Shown piece by piece: positions 1 through 8,792 of a stretch of 64,000 bases of DNA. The position numbers were made by a program, and so were the translations under genes. The notes under the pieces were generated by a model that made no database searches, was not told the DNA's origin, and worked only from the letters and a program-made list of their open reading frames with translations. Numbering within the stretch: position 1 is the stretch's first letter; every line of letters begins with the position of its first letter. Source of the DNA: Streptomyces gilvus (GTDB taxonomy: Bacteria; Actinomycetota; Actinomycetes; Streptomycetales; Streptomycetaceae); the NCBI RefSeq assembly GCF_022513565.1, contig NZ_JAKWBE010000028.1:50454-114453 (forward strand), written 5' to 3'.

Positions 1-1115
1 TCCTTCTCGAACGCCTCCTTGGTGGAGGAGTTGCGCACGAACAGATCGGCCTTGCCGTCCGTGGAGCTGAGGTTGGTGTCGTCGACGTTCGCGTAGGCGG
101 CGCCGACGTAGCTGCTGACCTTGGTGAAGACGCTGTAGTAGCCCTTCTTCACACAGTTCTCGACGCCCCAGGAGACGACGCCCACGATCCGGTTGTTCAC
201 GACCAGCGGCCCGCCGGAGTCACCGTTGCAGGAGGCCTTGGTCCCGCTGTCGGTGCCGCTCTGCGTGCCGGCGCAGATCATGTGCCCCTTGACGTAAAGG
301 GAGCCCCAGGCGGCGGAGCAGGTGGTGTCGGCGTGGATGGTCAGCGCGGCCGACTTCAGCGTCTGGGAGATGTCGCTGCTGCTGGAGCTGGTGCGCCCCC
401 AGCCGTAGAGCCGGGCGGGGGTGCCGCCGGCGTACGAGGCGGTGTCGCCGGACGTCGTCATCCGCAGGGGCGTGGCGGTGACCGGCGCGGCGAGGGTGAG
501 GACGGCGATGTCGTTGTTGACGGTCGTCGGGCTGAACGACGGGTGGTTCCACTGCCGCAGCGGCAGCGAGACGGTGCCGCCGTGCAGGTCGGTGTTGCCC
601 GAGCTGTCGGTCGTCGGGGTCTGCGAGGTGCCGGTCAGGACGGCGCCGTAGGCCTTCCAGTTGTAGGCCTTGCCGTTCTCGTCCTTGACGCAGTGCGCGG
701 CGGTGAGGATCTTCGTCGGCGCCACGACGGTGCCGCCGCAGAAGAAGCTCACGACGTTGCTGCTGTCGGAGTCGTCGTAGTACCACAGCTGCGCCATCCA
801 GGGCGCGGTGGTGAGGGTGGTGTCGGTGCCGCCGATGACCTGCGGCGAGACGGTCGAGCCGGTCGTGCTCGCGCTGTAGGACGACCTCGCGGCGCTGGGC
901 TCGGTGGTGAGCGCGCCGGCGATGCGCTTGGTCAGCTCGGCGACCGGCACGGAGCGGGTGGCCGGCTTGGCGGTGGGCGTGGGCACCGGGGTCGCGGCGT
1001 TCGCCGACGCGGTGGACAGCGCGATCCCGACGGCCGCGGCGACGCCCGCGGCGGCGACGGGCAGCCCGAAACGAATCCGGCGTCTGTGACGCCCGCCGGA
1101 CAGGGATGTGGACAA
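1..1115 (-). CDS. Secreted trypsin-like serine protease (3' end outside window)
   Basis: An S1-family serine endopeptidase secreted to the cell exterior. From the TTG at 1115, preceded by a GGGGG-containing ribosome site, the protein opens with an Arg-rich stretch and an Ala-rich hydrophobic segment (about residues 13-42) ending in SANAA, a Sec signal peptide. The catalytic triad is visible: H141 in TAAHC, D202 in NNDIAVL and S300 in CNGDSGGP. Substrate specificity was not worked out. After the protease domain the frame continues with DGKADLFVRNS at the window edge, which resembles the start of an FG-GAP/VCBS repeat, so the protein is probably longer than a bare trypsin. It lies downstream of rho, separated by two terminator hairpins, so it should have its own promoter. 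The minus-strand frame starting at 1230 is a different, non-coding frame. Family is certain; exact start is likely but not proven. Confidence 0.88.
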   Translation of the reverse strand, partial: MSTSLSGGRHRRRIRFGLPVAAAGVAAAVGIALSTASANAATPVPTPTAKPATRSVPVAELTKRIAGALTTEPSAARSSYSASTTGSTVSPQVIGGTDTTLTTAPWMAQLWYYDDSDSSNVVSFFCGGTVVAPTKILTAAHCVKDENGKAYNWKAYGAVLTGTSQTPTTDSSGNTDLHGGTVSLPLRQWNHPSFSPTTVNNDIAVLTLAAPVTATPLRMTTSGDTASYAGGTPARLYGWGRTSSSSSDISQTLKSAALTIHADTTCSAAWGSLYVKGHMICAGTQSGTDSGTKASCNGDSGGPLVVNNRIVGVVSWGVENCVKKGYYSVFTKVSSYVGAAYANVDDTNLSSTDGKADLFVRNSSTKEAFEK

Positions 1116-1143
1116 GGAGGTTCCCCCAGGGGACACAAGTGAC

Positions 1144-1174
1144 AGGAGGGGGCGTTGCGAGCACGCCCCCTCCT
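1144..1174 (-). terminator. Second hairpin between rho and the protease gene
   Basis: A perfect 12-bp inverted repeat (1144-1155 and 1163-1174) with a 7-nt loop lies 12 bp below the first hairpin. It may be a back-up terminator, or sit in the protease 5' leader, since the protease starts at 1115. Confidence 0.6.
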
Positions 1175-1185
1175 ATCAGCGCCAA

Positions 1186-1225
1186 AGGGCCGGCCCCCGT
1201 CACTCTCGTGACGGGGGCCGGCCCT
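1186..1225 (-). terminator. Strong hairpin downstream of rho
   Basis: A perfect 18-bp inverted repeat (arms 1186-1203 and 1208-1225) closes a TCTC loop, 27 bp past the rho stop codon. On the minus strand it is followed by TTT. It should stop rho transcripts before the protease gene. Confidence 0.85.
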
Positions 1226-1251
1226 GACACCCTCAGGGGCGCGGGGAGCGC

Positions 1252-3273
1252 TCAGTCTCCGTTGCCGGGGGTCGGCGTCGTCTTCTGGATCTGCATCAGG
1301 AACTCGACGTTCGACTTGGTCTGCTTCATCTTGTCGAGGAGCAGCTCGATCGCCTGCTGCTGGTCGAGCGCGTGCAGCACCCGGCGCAGCTTCCAGACGA
1401 CGGACAGCTCCTCGTTGCCGAGCAGGATCTCTTCCTTACGGGTGCCGGACGCGTCCACGTCCACCGCCGGGAAGATGCGCTTGTCGGCGAGCTTCCGGTC
1501 GAGCTTGAGCTCCATGTTGCCGGTGCCCTTGAACTCCTCGAAGATCACCTCGTCCATGCGGGACCCCGTGTCCACCAGCGCGGTGGCGAGGATGGTCAGC
1601 GAGCCGCCGTCCTCGATGTTGCGGGCCGCACCGAAGAAGCGCTTCGGCGGGTACAGGGCGGTCGAGTCGACACCACCGGACAGGATGCGGCCGGAGGCCG
1701 GGGCGGCGAGGTTGTACGCACGGCCCAGACGGGTGATCGAGTCGAGCAGCACGACCACGTCGTGACCCAGCTCCACCAGACGCTTCGCCCGCTCGATGGC
1801 GAGCTCGGCGACCGTGGTGTGGTCCTCGGCCGGGCGGTCGAAGGTCGAGGAGATGACCTCGCCCTTGACCGACCGCTGCATGTCGGTGACCTCTTCCGGA
1901 CGCTCGTCGACCAGGACGACCATCAGGTGGCACTCGGGGTTGTTGTGCGTGATCGCGTTGGCGATCGCCTGCATGATCATGGTCTTGCCGGTCTTCGGCG
2001 GGGCCACGATCAGACCGCGCTGGCCCTTACCGATCGGCGACACGAGGTCGATGATGCGGGTCGTCAGCACGCCCGGGTCCGTCTCCAGACGGAGGCGGTC
2101 CTGCGGGTAGAGCGGGGTCAGCTTGTTGAACTCCGGGCGGCCACGGCCGTGTTCGGGCGCCATGCCGTTGACGGAGTCCAGCCGCACCAGGGCGTTGAAC
2201 TTCTCGCGCCGCTCGCCTTCCTTGGGCTGGCGGACCGCACCGGTGACGTGGTCGCCCTTGCGCAGGCCGTTCTTGCGGACCTGGGCGAGGGAGACGTAGA
2301 CGTCGTTGGGACCCGGGAGGTAGCCGGAGGTCCGGATGAAGGCGTAGTTGTCCAGGATGTCCAGGATGCCCGCGACCGGGATCAGGACGTCGTCCTCGGC
2401 GAGCTGCGGCTCGGCGCCGCCCATCTCGTCACGGCCGCGACGGCCACGACGGTCCCGGTAACGGCCCCGGCGGCCACGACGGCCGCCCTCGAAGTCGTCG
2501 TCGTCCTGCGGACCGGCGCCCCGGTCCTGACGGCCGCCGCCCTGCTGCTGGTTCTGCTGCTGACGCTGGCCCTGCTGGTCGTCGCCCTTGCGACGGTCAC
2601 CGCGGTCCTGCCGGTCCCCGCGCTCGCCGCGGTCCTGCCGGTCGCCGCGGTCACGGCCGCGGTCCCTGCGGTCGCGGCGGCCACGGCCCTCGCCGTCACC
2701 GGCGTCGCCCTTGGCCTCGCCCTGCGGCTGCGCCTGGGCCGGGTTCTCGGCCTTCGGCTCGCTCTTGGCCTCGGCGACGATGGTCTCGGCGCTGTTCGAC
2801 GCGGGGGCGCCGGCCTCGGCGGTGGCCCGGCGACGACGGCGCTCGGTGGGCGCGTCCTCGCTCGCGGGCTGGCCGGGAATCTCGATCTGCTGCTGGGCCA
2901 CGGCCGTCTCGGCGGGCGCCTCGGCCGACTTCCTGTCGGCGGCGGGAGCGGCGTCGTCGCCGGTACGGGCCTTGGAGGTGGCCCGGCGCTTCGGCTTGGT
3001 CTCGGCGGCGGCGTCGGCCTTGGCAGCCGGGGCCCCACCTCCCGCCTGCGCCTCCTTGATGACCTCGATCAGCTGGCTCTTGCGCATCCGCGCGGTGCCC
3101 CTGATACCGAGGCCCGAGGCGACCTGCTGCAGCTCGGCCAGCACCATGCCCTCGAGGCCGGTACCGCGGCGCCGCCGGGAGCCGGCACCGGTGGCAGGCG
3201 CGGAGGCGTCCGTGGCGGGCGCGGCAGCGGTCTCCTCGACACGTGCGCCCATCAGATCGGTGGTGTCGCTCAC
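1252..3273 (-). CDS. rho: Transcription termination factor Rho
   Basis: A hexameric RNA-dependent ATPase that ends transcription of untranslated RNA. The 673-residue protein is much longer than E. coli Rho (419) because of an Arg/Asp/Gly/Gln-rich low-complexity insertion, roughly residues 90-270, between the Rho_N helical region (about 40-80, with RKSQLIEVIKEAQ) and the OB-fold RNA-binding domain (about 295-370). This insertion is characteristic of actinobacterial Rho. The ATPase core is complete: Walker A APPKTGKT near residue 420 and Walker B VVVLLDSITRL. The ATG at 3273 fits a protein beginning MSDTTDL. A long non-coding region upstream separates it from thrB, and twin hairpins follow the stop. 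The order rho-thrB-thrC-hom-lysA is conserved in Streptomyces. Confidence 0.97.
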   Translation of the reverse strand: MSDTTDLMGARVEETAAAPATDASAPATGAGSRRRRGTGLEGMVLAELQQVASGLGIRGTARMRKSQLIEVIKEAQAGGGAPAAKADAAAETKPKRRATSKARTGDDAAPAADRKSAEAPAETAVAQQQIEIPGQPASEDAPTERRRRRATAEAGAPASNSAETIVAEAKSEPKAENPAQAQPQGEAKGDAGDGEGRGRRDRRDRGRDRGDRQDRGERGDRQDRGDRRKGDDQQGQRQQQNQQQGGGRQDRGAGPQDDDDFEGGRRGRRGRYRDRRGRRGRDEMGGAEPQLAEDDVLIPVAGILDILDNYAFIRTSGYLPGPNDVYVSLAQVRKNGLRKGDHVTGAVRQPKEGERREKFNALVRLDSVNGMAPEHGRGRPEFNKLTPLYPQDRLRLETDPGVLTTRIIDLVSPIGKGQRGLIVAPPKTGKTMIMQAIANAITHNNPECHLMVVLVDERPEEVTDMQRSVKGEVISSTFDRPAEDHTTVAELAIERAKRLVELGHDVVVLLDSITRLGRAYNLAAPASGRILSGGVDSTALYPPKRFFGAARNIEDGGSLTILATALVDTGSRMDEVIFEEFKGTGNMELKLDRKLADKRIFPAVDVDASGTRKEEILLGNEELSVVWKLRRVLHALDQQQAIELLLDKMKQTKSNVEFLMQIQKTTPTPGNGD

Positions 3274-3678
3274 GAAGGGTCCTTCCCTGGAGCGGACGTC
3301 GGCCTTCTGGCTCGGCGACCGGTTGTGCTTCCGGCTTGGTCCTTGGTGTGTGGACCGCGCCGGGGCGGTGGTCCGCCAAAGATGGCGGAGGCGATATCTG
3401 GGATGGCGCTTCCCAAAGCCGTGGCACCGAGTGCCGGTGTCACATGACCTGGTCGCACCGATTCCGGAGCGTGCCCGGCAAGTCGCTCAGTGCCCGCGTA
3501 CGAGGTACTGCCCACGTACGTCGTACGGACCACAGTGCGGCTTGGGAGGCTCCCGGAAGAATGTCTGTCCCGGACGGGGACACGAAGCACCTCGCCATGG
3601 TGGGGTCGGGTGCAGACTTGAGGTTAACACTACCGGATCCAACAAACATTCCCCCTCTCGAAATCCGGCAACCGTGTG
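3274..3678 (-). promoter_or_regulatory. Rho upstream region and long leader
   Basis: There are 405 bp without a gene between the thrB stop and the rho start. The AT-richest part is 3620-3660, where the minus strand reads TAGTGTTAAC, a possible -10 region. No convincing -35 was found, so a promoter is only inferred. The probable leader contains a perfect 7-bp stem (3372-3378 with 3383-3389, loop AAGA). A structured leader would suit Rho autoregulation, but nothing in the sequence proves it. Confidence 0.4.
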
Positions 3679-4596
3679 TCAGGTCGCAAGCGGCAGCACG
3701 CTCGCTCCCCGGGCGTCGAGGTCGAGCCGGTTGGCGGCCCACCCCTCGCCTGCCAGATGGGACACCTTGTCGGCGCTGTCGGCGTCGACCAGCGCCAGCA
3801 CCGTGGGCCCGGCTCCGGAGATGACCGCCGGGACCCCGTCGGCCCGCAGCCGCTCCACCAGCGCGGCGCTCTCCGGCATGGCCGGGGCGCGGTACTCCTG
3901 GTGCAGCCGGTCCTCGGTGGCGGGCAGCAGCAGCTCGGGGCGCCTGGTCAGGGCCTCGACGAGCAGGGCCGCCCGGCCCGCGTTGGCGGCGGCGTCGACG
4001 TGCGGCACGGAGCGCGGGAGCAGTCCGCGCGCGGTCTCGGTCAGGACCGGCTTTCCGGGCACGAAAACCACCGGAACGATGGAATCGGCGGGCTCCAGCC
4101 TGATCGCCCGGGCGGCCCCCGCCTCCATCCAGGCGATGGTGAAGCCGCCGAGCAGACAGGGGGCCACGTTGTCGGGGTGGCCCTCGATCTCGGTCGCGAG
4201 CTCCAGCAGCGCGGTGTCGTCGAGCCGGGCCTCGCCGCCTATGGTCACGGCGCGCGCGGCGACGATCCCGGCGCAGATGGCGGCGGAGGAGGAGCCCAGG
4301 CCGCGGCCGTGCGGGATGCGGTTGGCGCACACGATCTCCAGGCCGCGCGGCTGTCCGCCCAGCAGATCGAAGGCGGTGCGCAGGGACCGTACGAGAAGGT
4401 GGTTTTCGTCACGTGGCAGCGTCTCGCTGCCCTCGCCGGCGATGTCGATGTGCAGCCCGGAGTCGGCCACCCGCACGACGACGTCGTCGTAGAGCCCCAG
4501 CGACAGACCCAGGGCGTCGAAGCCCGGGCCGAGGTTGGCGCTGGTGGCGGGGACGCGCACCCGCACGGCGGCGGCGCGGAACGCTGGACCGGCCAT
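3679..4596 (-). CDS. thrB: Homoserine kinase
   Basis: Phosphorylates homoserine with ATP, the fourth step from aspartate to threonine, in the cytoplasm. It is a GHMP kinase: the N-terminal substrate motif VPATSANLGPGFDALGL is followed by the glycine-rich ATP loop PHGRGLGSSSAA, and a C-terminal VISGAGPTVLAL motif is present. I chose the ATG at 4596 (MAGPAFRA) because AAGGAGAG lies about 12 nt upstream and it gives the family's usual length of about 305 residues. An in-frame ATG at 4650 would add 18 residues without family support. The gene follows thrC on the same strand after a 283-bp gap that may hold its own promoter. Confidence 0.95.
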   Translation of the reverse strand: MAGPAFRAAAVRVRVPATSANLGPGFDALGLSLGLYDDVVVRVADSGLHIDIAGEGSETLPRDENHLLVRSLRTAFDLLGGQPRGLEIVCANRIPHGRGLGSSSAAICAGIVAARAVTIGGEARLDDTALLELATEIEGHPDNVAPCLLGGFTIAWMEAGAARAIRLEPADSIVPVVFVPGKPVLTETARGLLPRSVPHVDAAANAGRAALLVEALTRRPELLLPATEDRLHQEYRAPAMPESAALVERLRADGVPAVISGAGPTVLALVDADSADKVSHLAGEGWAANRLDLDARGASVLPLAT

Positions 4597-4628
4597 CGCT
4601 CGACGACTCTCCTTGAGCTGCGTGATTG

Positions 4629-4643
4629 TCGAATGGCATTCGA
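4629..4643. promoter_or_regulatory. Palindrome upstream of thrB (possible operator)
   Basis: A 15-bp perfect palindrome, TCGAATG-G-CATTCGA, ends 32 bp above the thrB start, and another CATTCGAT lies at 4648-4655. Together they read as two overlapping direct and inverted copies of CATTCGA. Position and symmetry suggest a regulator-binding site, but the regulator is unknown. Confidence 0.35.
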
Positions 4644-4737
4644 TTGACATTCGATGACGTACGAAGACCCTGCGGGCCGTGGAGACGGCGCGGTACCCGC
4701 CAGATGCGAGGGCATATGCGGCGGGCGGGTTCGGTAC

Positions 4738-4743
4738 AGCCTA
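4738..4743 (-). promoter_or_regulatory. Possible -10 element for thrB
   Basis: In the 283-bp thrC-thrB gap the minus strand reads TAGGCT at this place, a usual Streptomyces -10 form. A good -35 partner was not seen, so this is a weak candidate. It would give thrB its own transcript with a leader of roughly 140 nt. Confidence 0.25.
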
Positions 4744-4879
4744 TCGAAGGAAGGTTCTGTGGCGACATAGGGCGCACAGGAGGCGCACGATGCGTGTCGT
4801 AAGCCCCCTGTGCACCCCCGTAGGGACAACCCCCGGAGTCGCTGAGGAGTTCCCGGTCGGGGTCCTGGTCGGTCCCCGG

Positions 4880-5938
4880 TCAGGCGAGGCCGAGGCGCTC
4901 CGCGGCGGTGGCCGCGTCGACCGGGACGGTGACCGGCTGCGGGGCGCCGGCGACGGCCCAGTCGGGGTCCTTGAGGCCGTTGCCGGTGACGGTGCACACG
5001 ATGGTCTGGCCCGGGTCGACCTTGCCCTGCTCGGCGGCCTTCAGCAGACCGGCCACGGAGGCGGCGGAGGCGGGCTCCACGAAGACGCCCTCCTGGGAGG
5101 CCAACAGCCGGTAGGCGCGCAGGATCTCACGGTCCGTCACCTCGTCGATGGCCCCGCCGGACTCGTCCCGCGCGGCGAGCGCGTACTGCCAGGACGCGGG
5201 GTTGCCGATGCGGATGGCGGTGGCGATGGTCGACGGGTCCTTGACCACCTCGCCGCGCACGATGGGCGCTGAGCCGGAGGCCTGGAAGCCCCACATCCGG
5301 GGCTTCCGCTTGGCCACGCCGTCGGCGGCGTACTCCGTGTAGCCCTTCCAGTAGGCCGTGATGTTGCCCGCGTTGCCGACCGGCAGGACGTGGATGTCGG
5401 GCGCGTCGCCGAGCATGTCGACGATTTCGAAGGAGGCCGTCTTCTGTCCCTCGATGCGCACCGGGTTGACCGAATTGACCAGCGCCACCGGGTAGTTGTC
5501 GCTCAGCGAGCGGGCGAGGGTGAGGCAGTCGTCGAAGTTGCCGTCGACCTGGAGGATCTTGGCGCCGTGCACCAGCGCCTGTCCCATCTTGCCCAGCGCG
5601 ATCTTGCCCTGCGGCACGAGCACGGCCGAGACCATGCCCGCGCGCACGGCGTAGGCGGCCGCGGAGGCGGAGGTGTTGCCCGTGGAGGCACAGATGACTG
5701 CCTGCGCGCCCTCCTCCTTGGCCCTGCTGATGGCCATGGTCATCCCGCGGTCCTTGAAGGACCCGGTCGGGTTCGCGCCCTCCACCTTCAGGTGGACCTC
5801 GCAGCCCGTGCGCTCGGAGAGCACCTGCGCGGGCACGAGGGGCGTGCCGCCCTCGCGGAGCGTCACGACCGGCGTGGTGTCGGAGACGGGCAGCCGGTCC
5901 CGGTACTCCTCGATGATTCCGCGCCACTGGTGGGTCAT
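4880..5938 (-). CDS. thrC: Threonine synthase
   Basis: Converts O-phosphohomoserine to threonine, the last step of the pathway, using pyridoxal phosphate. The 352-residue protein is the short bacterial type. The PLP-binding lysine is K62 in NPTGSFKDRGM, and the phosphate-binding glycine loop PVGNAGNI is present. ATG start at 5938. It begins 6 bp after the hom stop codon, so hom and thrC are certainly co-transcribed and probably translationally linked. thrB follows after a 283-bp gap. Confidence 0.97.
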   Translation of the reverse strand: MTHQWRGIIEEYRDRLPVSDTTPVVTLREGGTPLVPAQVLSERTGCEVHLKVEGANPTGSFKDRGMTMAISRAKEEGAQAVICASTGNTSASAAAYAVRAGMVSAVLVPQGKIALGKMGQALVHGAKILQVDGNFDDCLTLARSLSDNYPVALVNSVNPVRIEGQKTASFEIVDMLGDAPDIHVLPVGNAGNITAYWKGYTEYAADGVAKRKPRMWGFQASGSAPIVRGEVVKDPSTIATAIRIGNPASWQYALAARDESGGAIDEVTDREILRAYRLLASQEGVFVEPASAASVAGLLKAAEQGKVDPGQTIVCTVTGNGLKDPDWAVAGAPQPVTVPVDAATAAERLGLA

Positions 5939-5944
5939 TGCTGG

Positions 5945-7237
5945 TTACTCTCCTTCAACCCGCATGATGCTGGCGACACCCCGCACGGTGTCGAGCTTGC
6001 GCAGCGCCTCGACGGTCCCGGACAGGGAGGCGTCGGACGCGCGGTGGGTGACGACGACGAGAGAGGCCTCGCCGTCCTTGCCCTGTTGCCGAACGGTGTC
6101 GATCGACACCCCGTGCTCGGCGAACACCGTCGCGACCTGGGCGAGAACACCCGGTTTGTCGGCGACGTCGAGGCTGATGTGGTACCGCGTCACGACGTCG
6201 CCCATGCCCGACACGGGCAGCGCGGCGTACGCCGACTCGCCGGGACCGGTCGCGCCGCCCAGCCGGTTGCGGCAGACGGCGACGAGGTCGCCGAGGACGG
6301 CGGAGGCGGTGGGGGCGCCGCCCGCACCGGGCCCGTAGAACATGAGCTGCCCACTCGCGTCGGACTCCACGAACACGGCGTTGTACGCGCCCCGGACCGA
6401 GGCCAGCGGATGCGTGAGCGGGATCATCGCGGGATGGACGCGCGCGGTGACCGACTGACCGTCCTCGGCCCGCTCGCAGATGGCGAGGAGCTTGATGGTG
6501 CAGCCCATCTCCTTCGCCGAGCGGAAGTCGGCGGCGGTGACCTCGGTCATGCCCTCGCGGTAGACGTCGTCCAGGCGCACCCGCGAGTGGAAGGCGATCC
6601 CGGCGAGGATGGCGGCCTTGGCGGCGGCGTCGAAGCCCTCGACGTCGGCGGTGGGGTCGGCTTCCGCGTACCCCAGGGCGGTGGCCTCGTCGAGGGCCTC
6701 CTGGTACCCGGCGCCCATCGAGTCCATCTTGTCGAGGATGAAGTTGGTGGTGCCGTTGACGATCCCGAGCACCCGGTTGACCTTGTCGCCGGCGAGGGAC
6801 TCGCGCAGCGGCCGGATCAGCGGGATCGCGCCCGCGACGGCGGCCTCGTAGTACAGGTCCCTGCCCCGCTCCTCCGCCGCCGCGTGCAGCGCGGCCCCGT
6901 CCTGGGCGAGCAGCGCCTTGTTGGCGGAGACGACGGAGGCCCCGTGCTCGAAGGCGGTGGTGATCAGCGACCGGGCGGGCTCGATCCCGCCGATGACCTC
7001 CACCACGACGTCGATGTCGCCGCGTTTGACGAGGGCGGTGGCGTCGGTGGTGACGAGTTTCGGGTCGATGCCCTCCCGGACCTTGCCGGGACGCCGTACC
7101 GCGACCCCCGCGAGTTCGACGGGGGCCCCGATCCGGGCGGCGAGGTCGGCCGCGTGCGTCGTCATGATGCGCGCCACCTCTGAGCCGACAACCCCACAGC
7201 CCAGCAGCGCCACCTTCAGCGGACGCGTACGCATCAT
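5945..7237 (-). CDS. hom: Homoserine dehydrogenase with C-terminal ACT domain
   Basis: Reduces aspartate semialdehyde to homoserine with NAD(P)H, the branch point toward threonine and methionine. The Rossmann motif GCGVVG (residues 13-18) opens the protein, the catalytic domain follows, and a C-terminal ACT domain (around residues 350-420, KPGVLAQVATVFAEHGVSI) is the usual site for threonine feedback inhibition. I placed the start at the MMRTRPLK methionine (7237), which has GAGG five bases upstream. A start at 7285 would add a 16-residue tail not usual for the family. Upstream is lysA on the same strand, 150 bp away, so the lysine and threonine branches sit together. Confidence 0.96.
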   Translation of the reverse strand: MMRTRPLKVALLGCGVVGSEVARIMTTHAADLAARIGAPVELAGVAVRRPGKVREGIDPKLVTTDATALVKRGDIDVVVEVIGGIEPARSLITTAFEHGASVVSANKALLAQDGAALHAAAEERGRDLYYEAAVAGAIPLIRPLRESLAGDKVNRVLGIVNGTTNFILDKMDSMGAGYQEALDEATALGYAEADPTADVEGFDAAAKAAILAGIAFHSRVRLDDVYREGMTEVTAADFRSAKEMGCTIKLLAICERAEDGQSVTARVHPAMIPLTHPLASVRGAYNAVFVESDASGQLMFYGPGAGGAPTASAVLGDLVAVCRNRLGGATGPGESAYAALPVSGMGDVVTRYHISLDVADKPGVLAQVATVFAEHGVSIDTVRQQGKDGEASLVVVTHRASDASLSGTVEALRKLDTVRGVASIMRVEGE

Positions 7238-7387
7238 CCGACCTCGTTTCCTCATACCGTCTACGGTTGGACCAGTCTCACTCACCGGACGGGACTTTCT
7301 GCCGATTGTCCGAATCCTGAGACATCTATTTCATTTGTACGGGCCTGAAAGACCGAAGATCTTCCGCCCCCGTCCCTATGGCCGGCC

Positions 7388-8779
7388 TCACCCGACGTCG
7401 AGCCGGAGAAGATCCTCCTCGGTCTCCCGCCGCACGATCACCCGCGCCTCGCCGTCCCGCACGGCGACGACCGGCGGCCGCAGCACGTGGTTGTAGTTGC
7501 TGGCCATGGACCGGCAGTACGCCCCGGTCGCCGGTACGGCGAGGAGGTCACCCGGTGCCAAGTCGGCCGGCAGGAACGCGTCCTTGACCACGATGTCCCC
7601 GCTCTCGCAGTGCTTGCCGACGACCCGCGCGAGCATGGGCTCGGCGTCGGAGGCCCGGGAGACGAGGGCGACGCTGTACTCGGCGTCGTAGAGCGCGGTC
7701 CTGATGTTGTCGGACATGCCTCCGTCGACGGAGACGTACGTCCGCAGCCCGTCGAGGGGCTTGATGGTGCCGACCTCGTAGAGCGTGAAGGCGGTGGGCC
7801 CGACGATGGCGCGTCCGGGCTCGACGGAGATCCGGGGCGTGCGGAGCTTGGCCGCGTCGCACTCACGGCTGACGATCTCGGTGAGCGCCTTGGCGATCTC
7901 GTGCGGCTCCCGGGGATCGTCGTCACTGGTGTAGGCGATCCCGAGCCCACCCCCGAGGTCGATCTCGGGCAGCTCCACCCCGTGCTCGTCCCGGATGTCC
8001 TTGAGCAGTCCGACCACCCGATGTGCGGCGACCTCGAAGCCGGACATGTCGAAGATCTGCGACCCGATGTGGGAGTGGATCCCGATCAGCTCGAGCCCGT
8101 CGAGCTGCAGGGCCCGCCGCACGGCCTCCGCGGCCTGCCCCCCGGCGAGCGGAATCCCGAACTTCTGGTCCTCGTGGGCGGTGGCGATGAACTCATGCGT
8201 GTGCGCCTCCACCCCCACCGTGATCCGGATCTGCACCCGCTGCCGCTTGCCGAGCTCCTGCGCGATGTGGGCGACCCGCACGATCTCCTGGAAGGAGTCG
8301 AGCACGATCCGCCCGACCCCGGCGGTCACGGCCCGGCGGATCTCCTCGGTCGACTTGTTGTTGCCGTGGAAGGCGATCCGGTCGGCGGGCATACCCGCGG
8401 AGAGCGCGGTGGCGAGCTCGCCCCCGGAGCAGACGTCGAGATTGAGCCCTTCCTCGTCCAGCCACCGCACGACGGCCCGCGAGAGGAACGCCTTGCCCGC
8501 GTAGAAGACGTCGGCGTCGTGCCCGAAGGCGGTACGCCAGGCACGCGCCCGGGCACGGAAGTCGGCCTCGTCGAGGACGTACGCCGGGGTGCCGAACTCC
8601 TCGGCGATCGCCTTGACGTCGATCCCGCCGACGGTCACGACCCCGTCGGCGTCCCGGCGCACGGTCTGCGCCCACACCTTGGAGTCGAGGGTGTTGAGGT
8701 CGCTGGGCGGTGCCGAGTAGTGCCCCTCGGGCAGGACATCGGCGTGACGGGGCCCGGCGGGGTGTGCGGAACGGCTCAT
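7388..8779 (-). CDS. lysA: Diaminopimelate decarboxylase
   Basis: Decarboxylates meso-diaminopimelate to lysine, the last step of lysine synthesis, with pyridoxal phosphate. The 463-residue product has the PLP lysine K96 in VFYAGKAF, the HSHIGSQ motif, the phosphate-binding glycine loop DLGGGLGI, EPGRAIVG, and the C-terminal CESGD segment that completes the partner's active site in the dimer. I used the ATG at 8779 (MSRSAHP). The open frame runs to 9220, but the extra 147 residues are proline-rich and overlap nrtL out of frame, so they are not coding. It starts 13 bp after the nrtL stop, forming an operon with it. Confidence 0.96.
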   Translation of the reverse strand: MSRSAHPAGPRHADVLPEGHYSAPPSDLNTLDSKVWAQTVRRDADGVVTVGGIDVKAIAEEFGTPAYVLDEADFRARARAWRTAFGHDADVFYAGKAFLSRAVVRWLDEEGLNLDVCSGGELATALSAGMPADRIAFHGNNKSTEEIRRAVTAGVGRIVLDSFQEIVRVAHIAQELGKRQRVQIRITVGVEAHTHEFIATAHEDQKFGIPLAGGQAAEAVRRALQLDGLELIGIHSHIGSQIFDMSGFEVAAHRVVGLLKDIRDEHGVELPEIDLGGGLGIAYTSDDDPREPHEIAKALTEIVSRECDAAKLRTPRISVEPGRAIVGPTAFTLYEVGTIKPLDGLRTYVSVDGGMSDNIRTALYDAEYSVALVSRASDAEPMLARVVGKHCESGDIVVKDAFLPADLAPGDLLAVPATGAYCRSMASNYNHVLRPPVVAVRDGEARVIVRRETEEDLLRLDVG

Positions 8780-8792
8780 CTTCGGTCGTCTT

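Noticed and set aside
1372..3447. 691-residue plus-strand frame across rho
   Set aside because: Antisense shadow of rho; low-complexity His/Arg/Leu composition and no family features.
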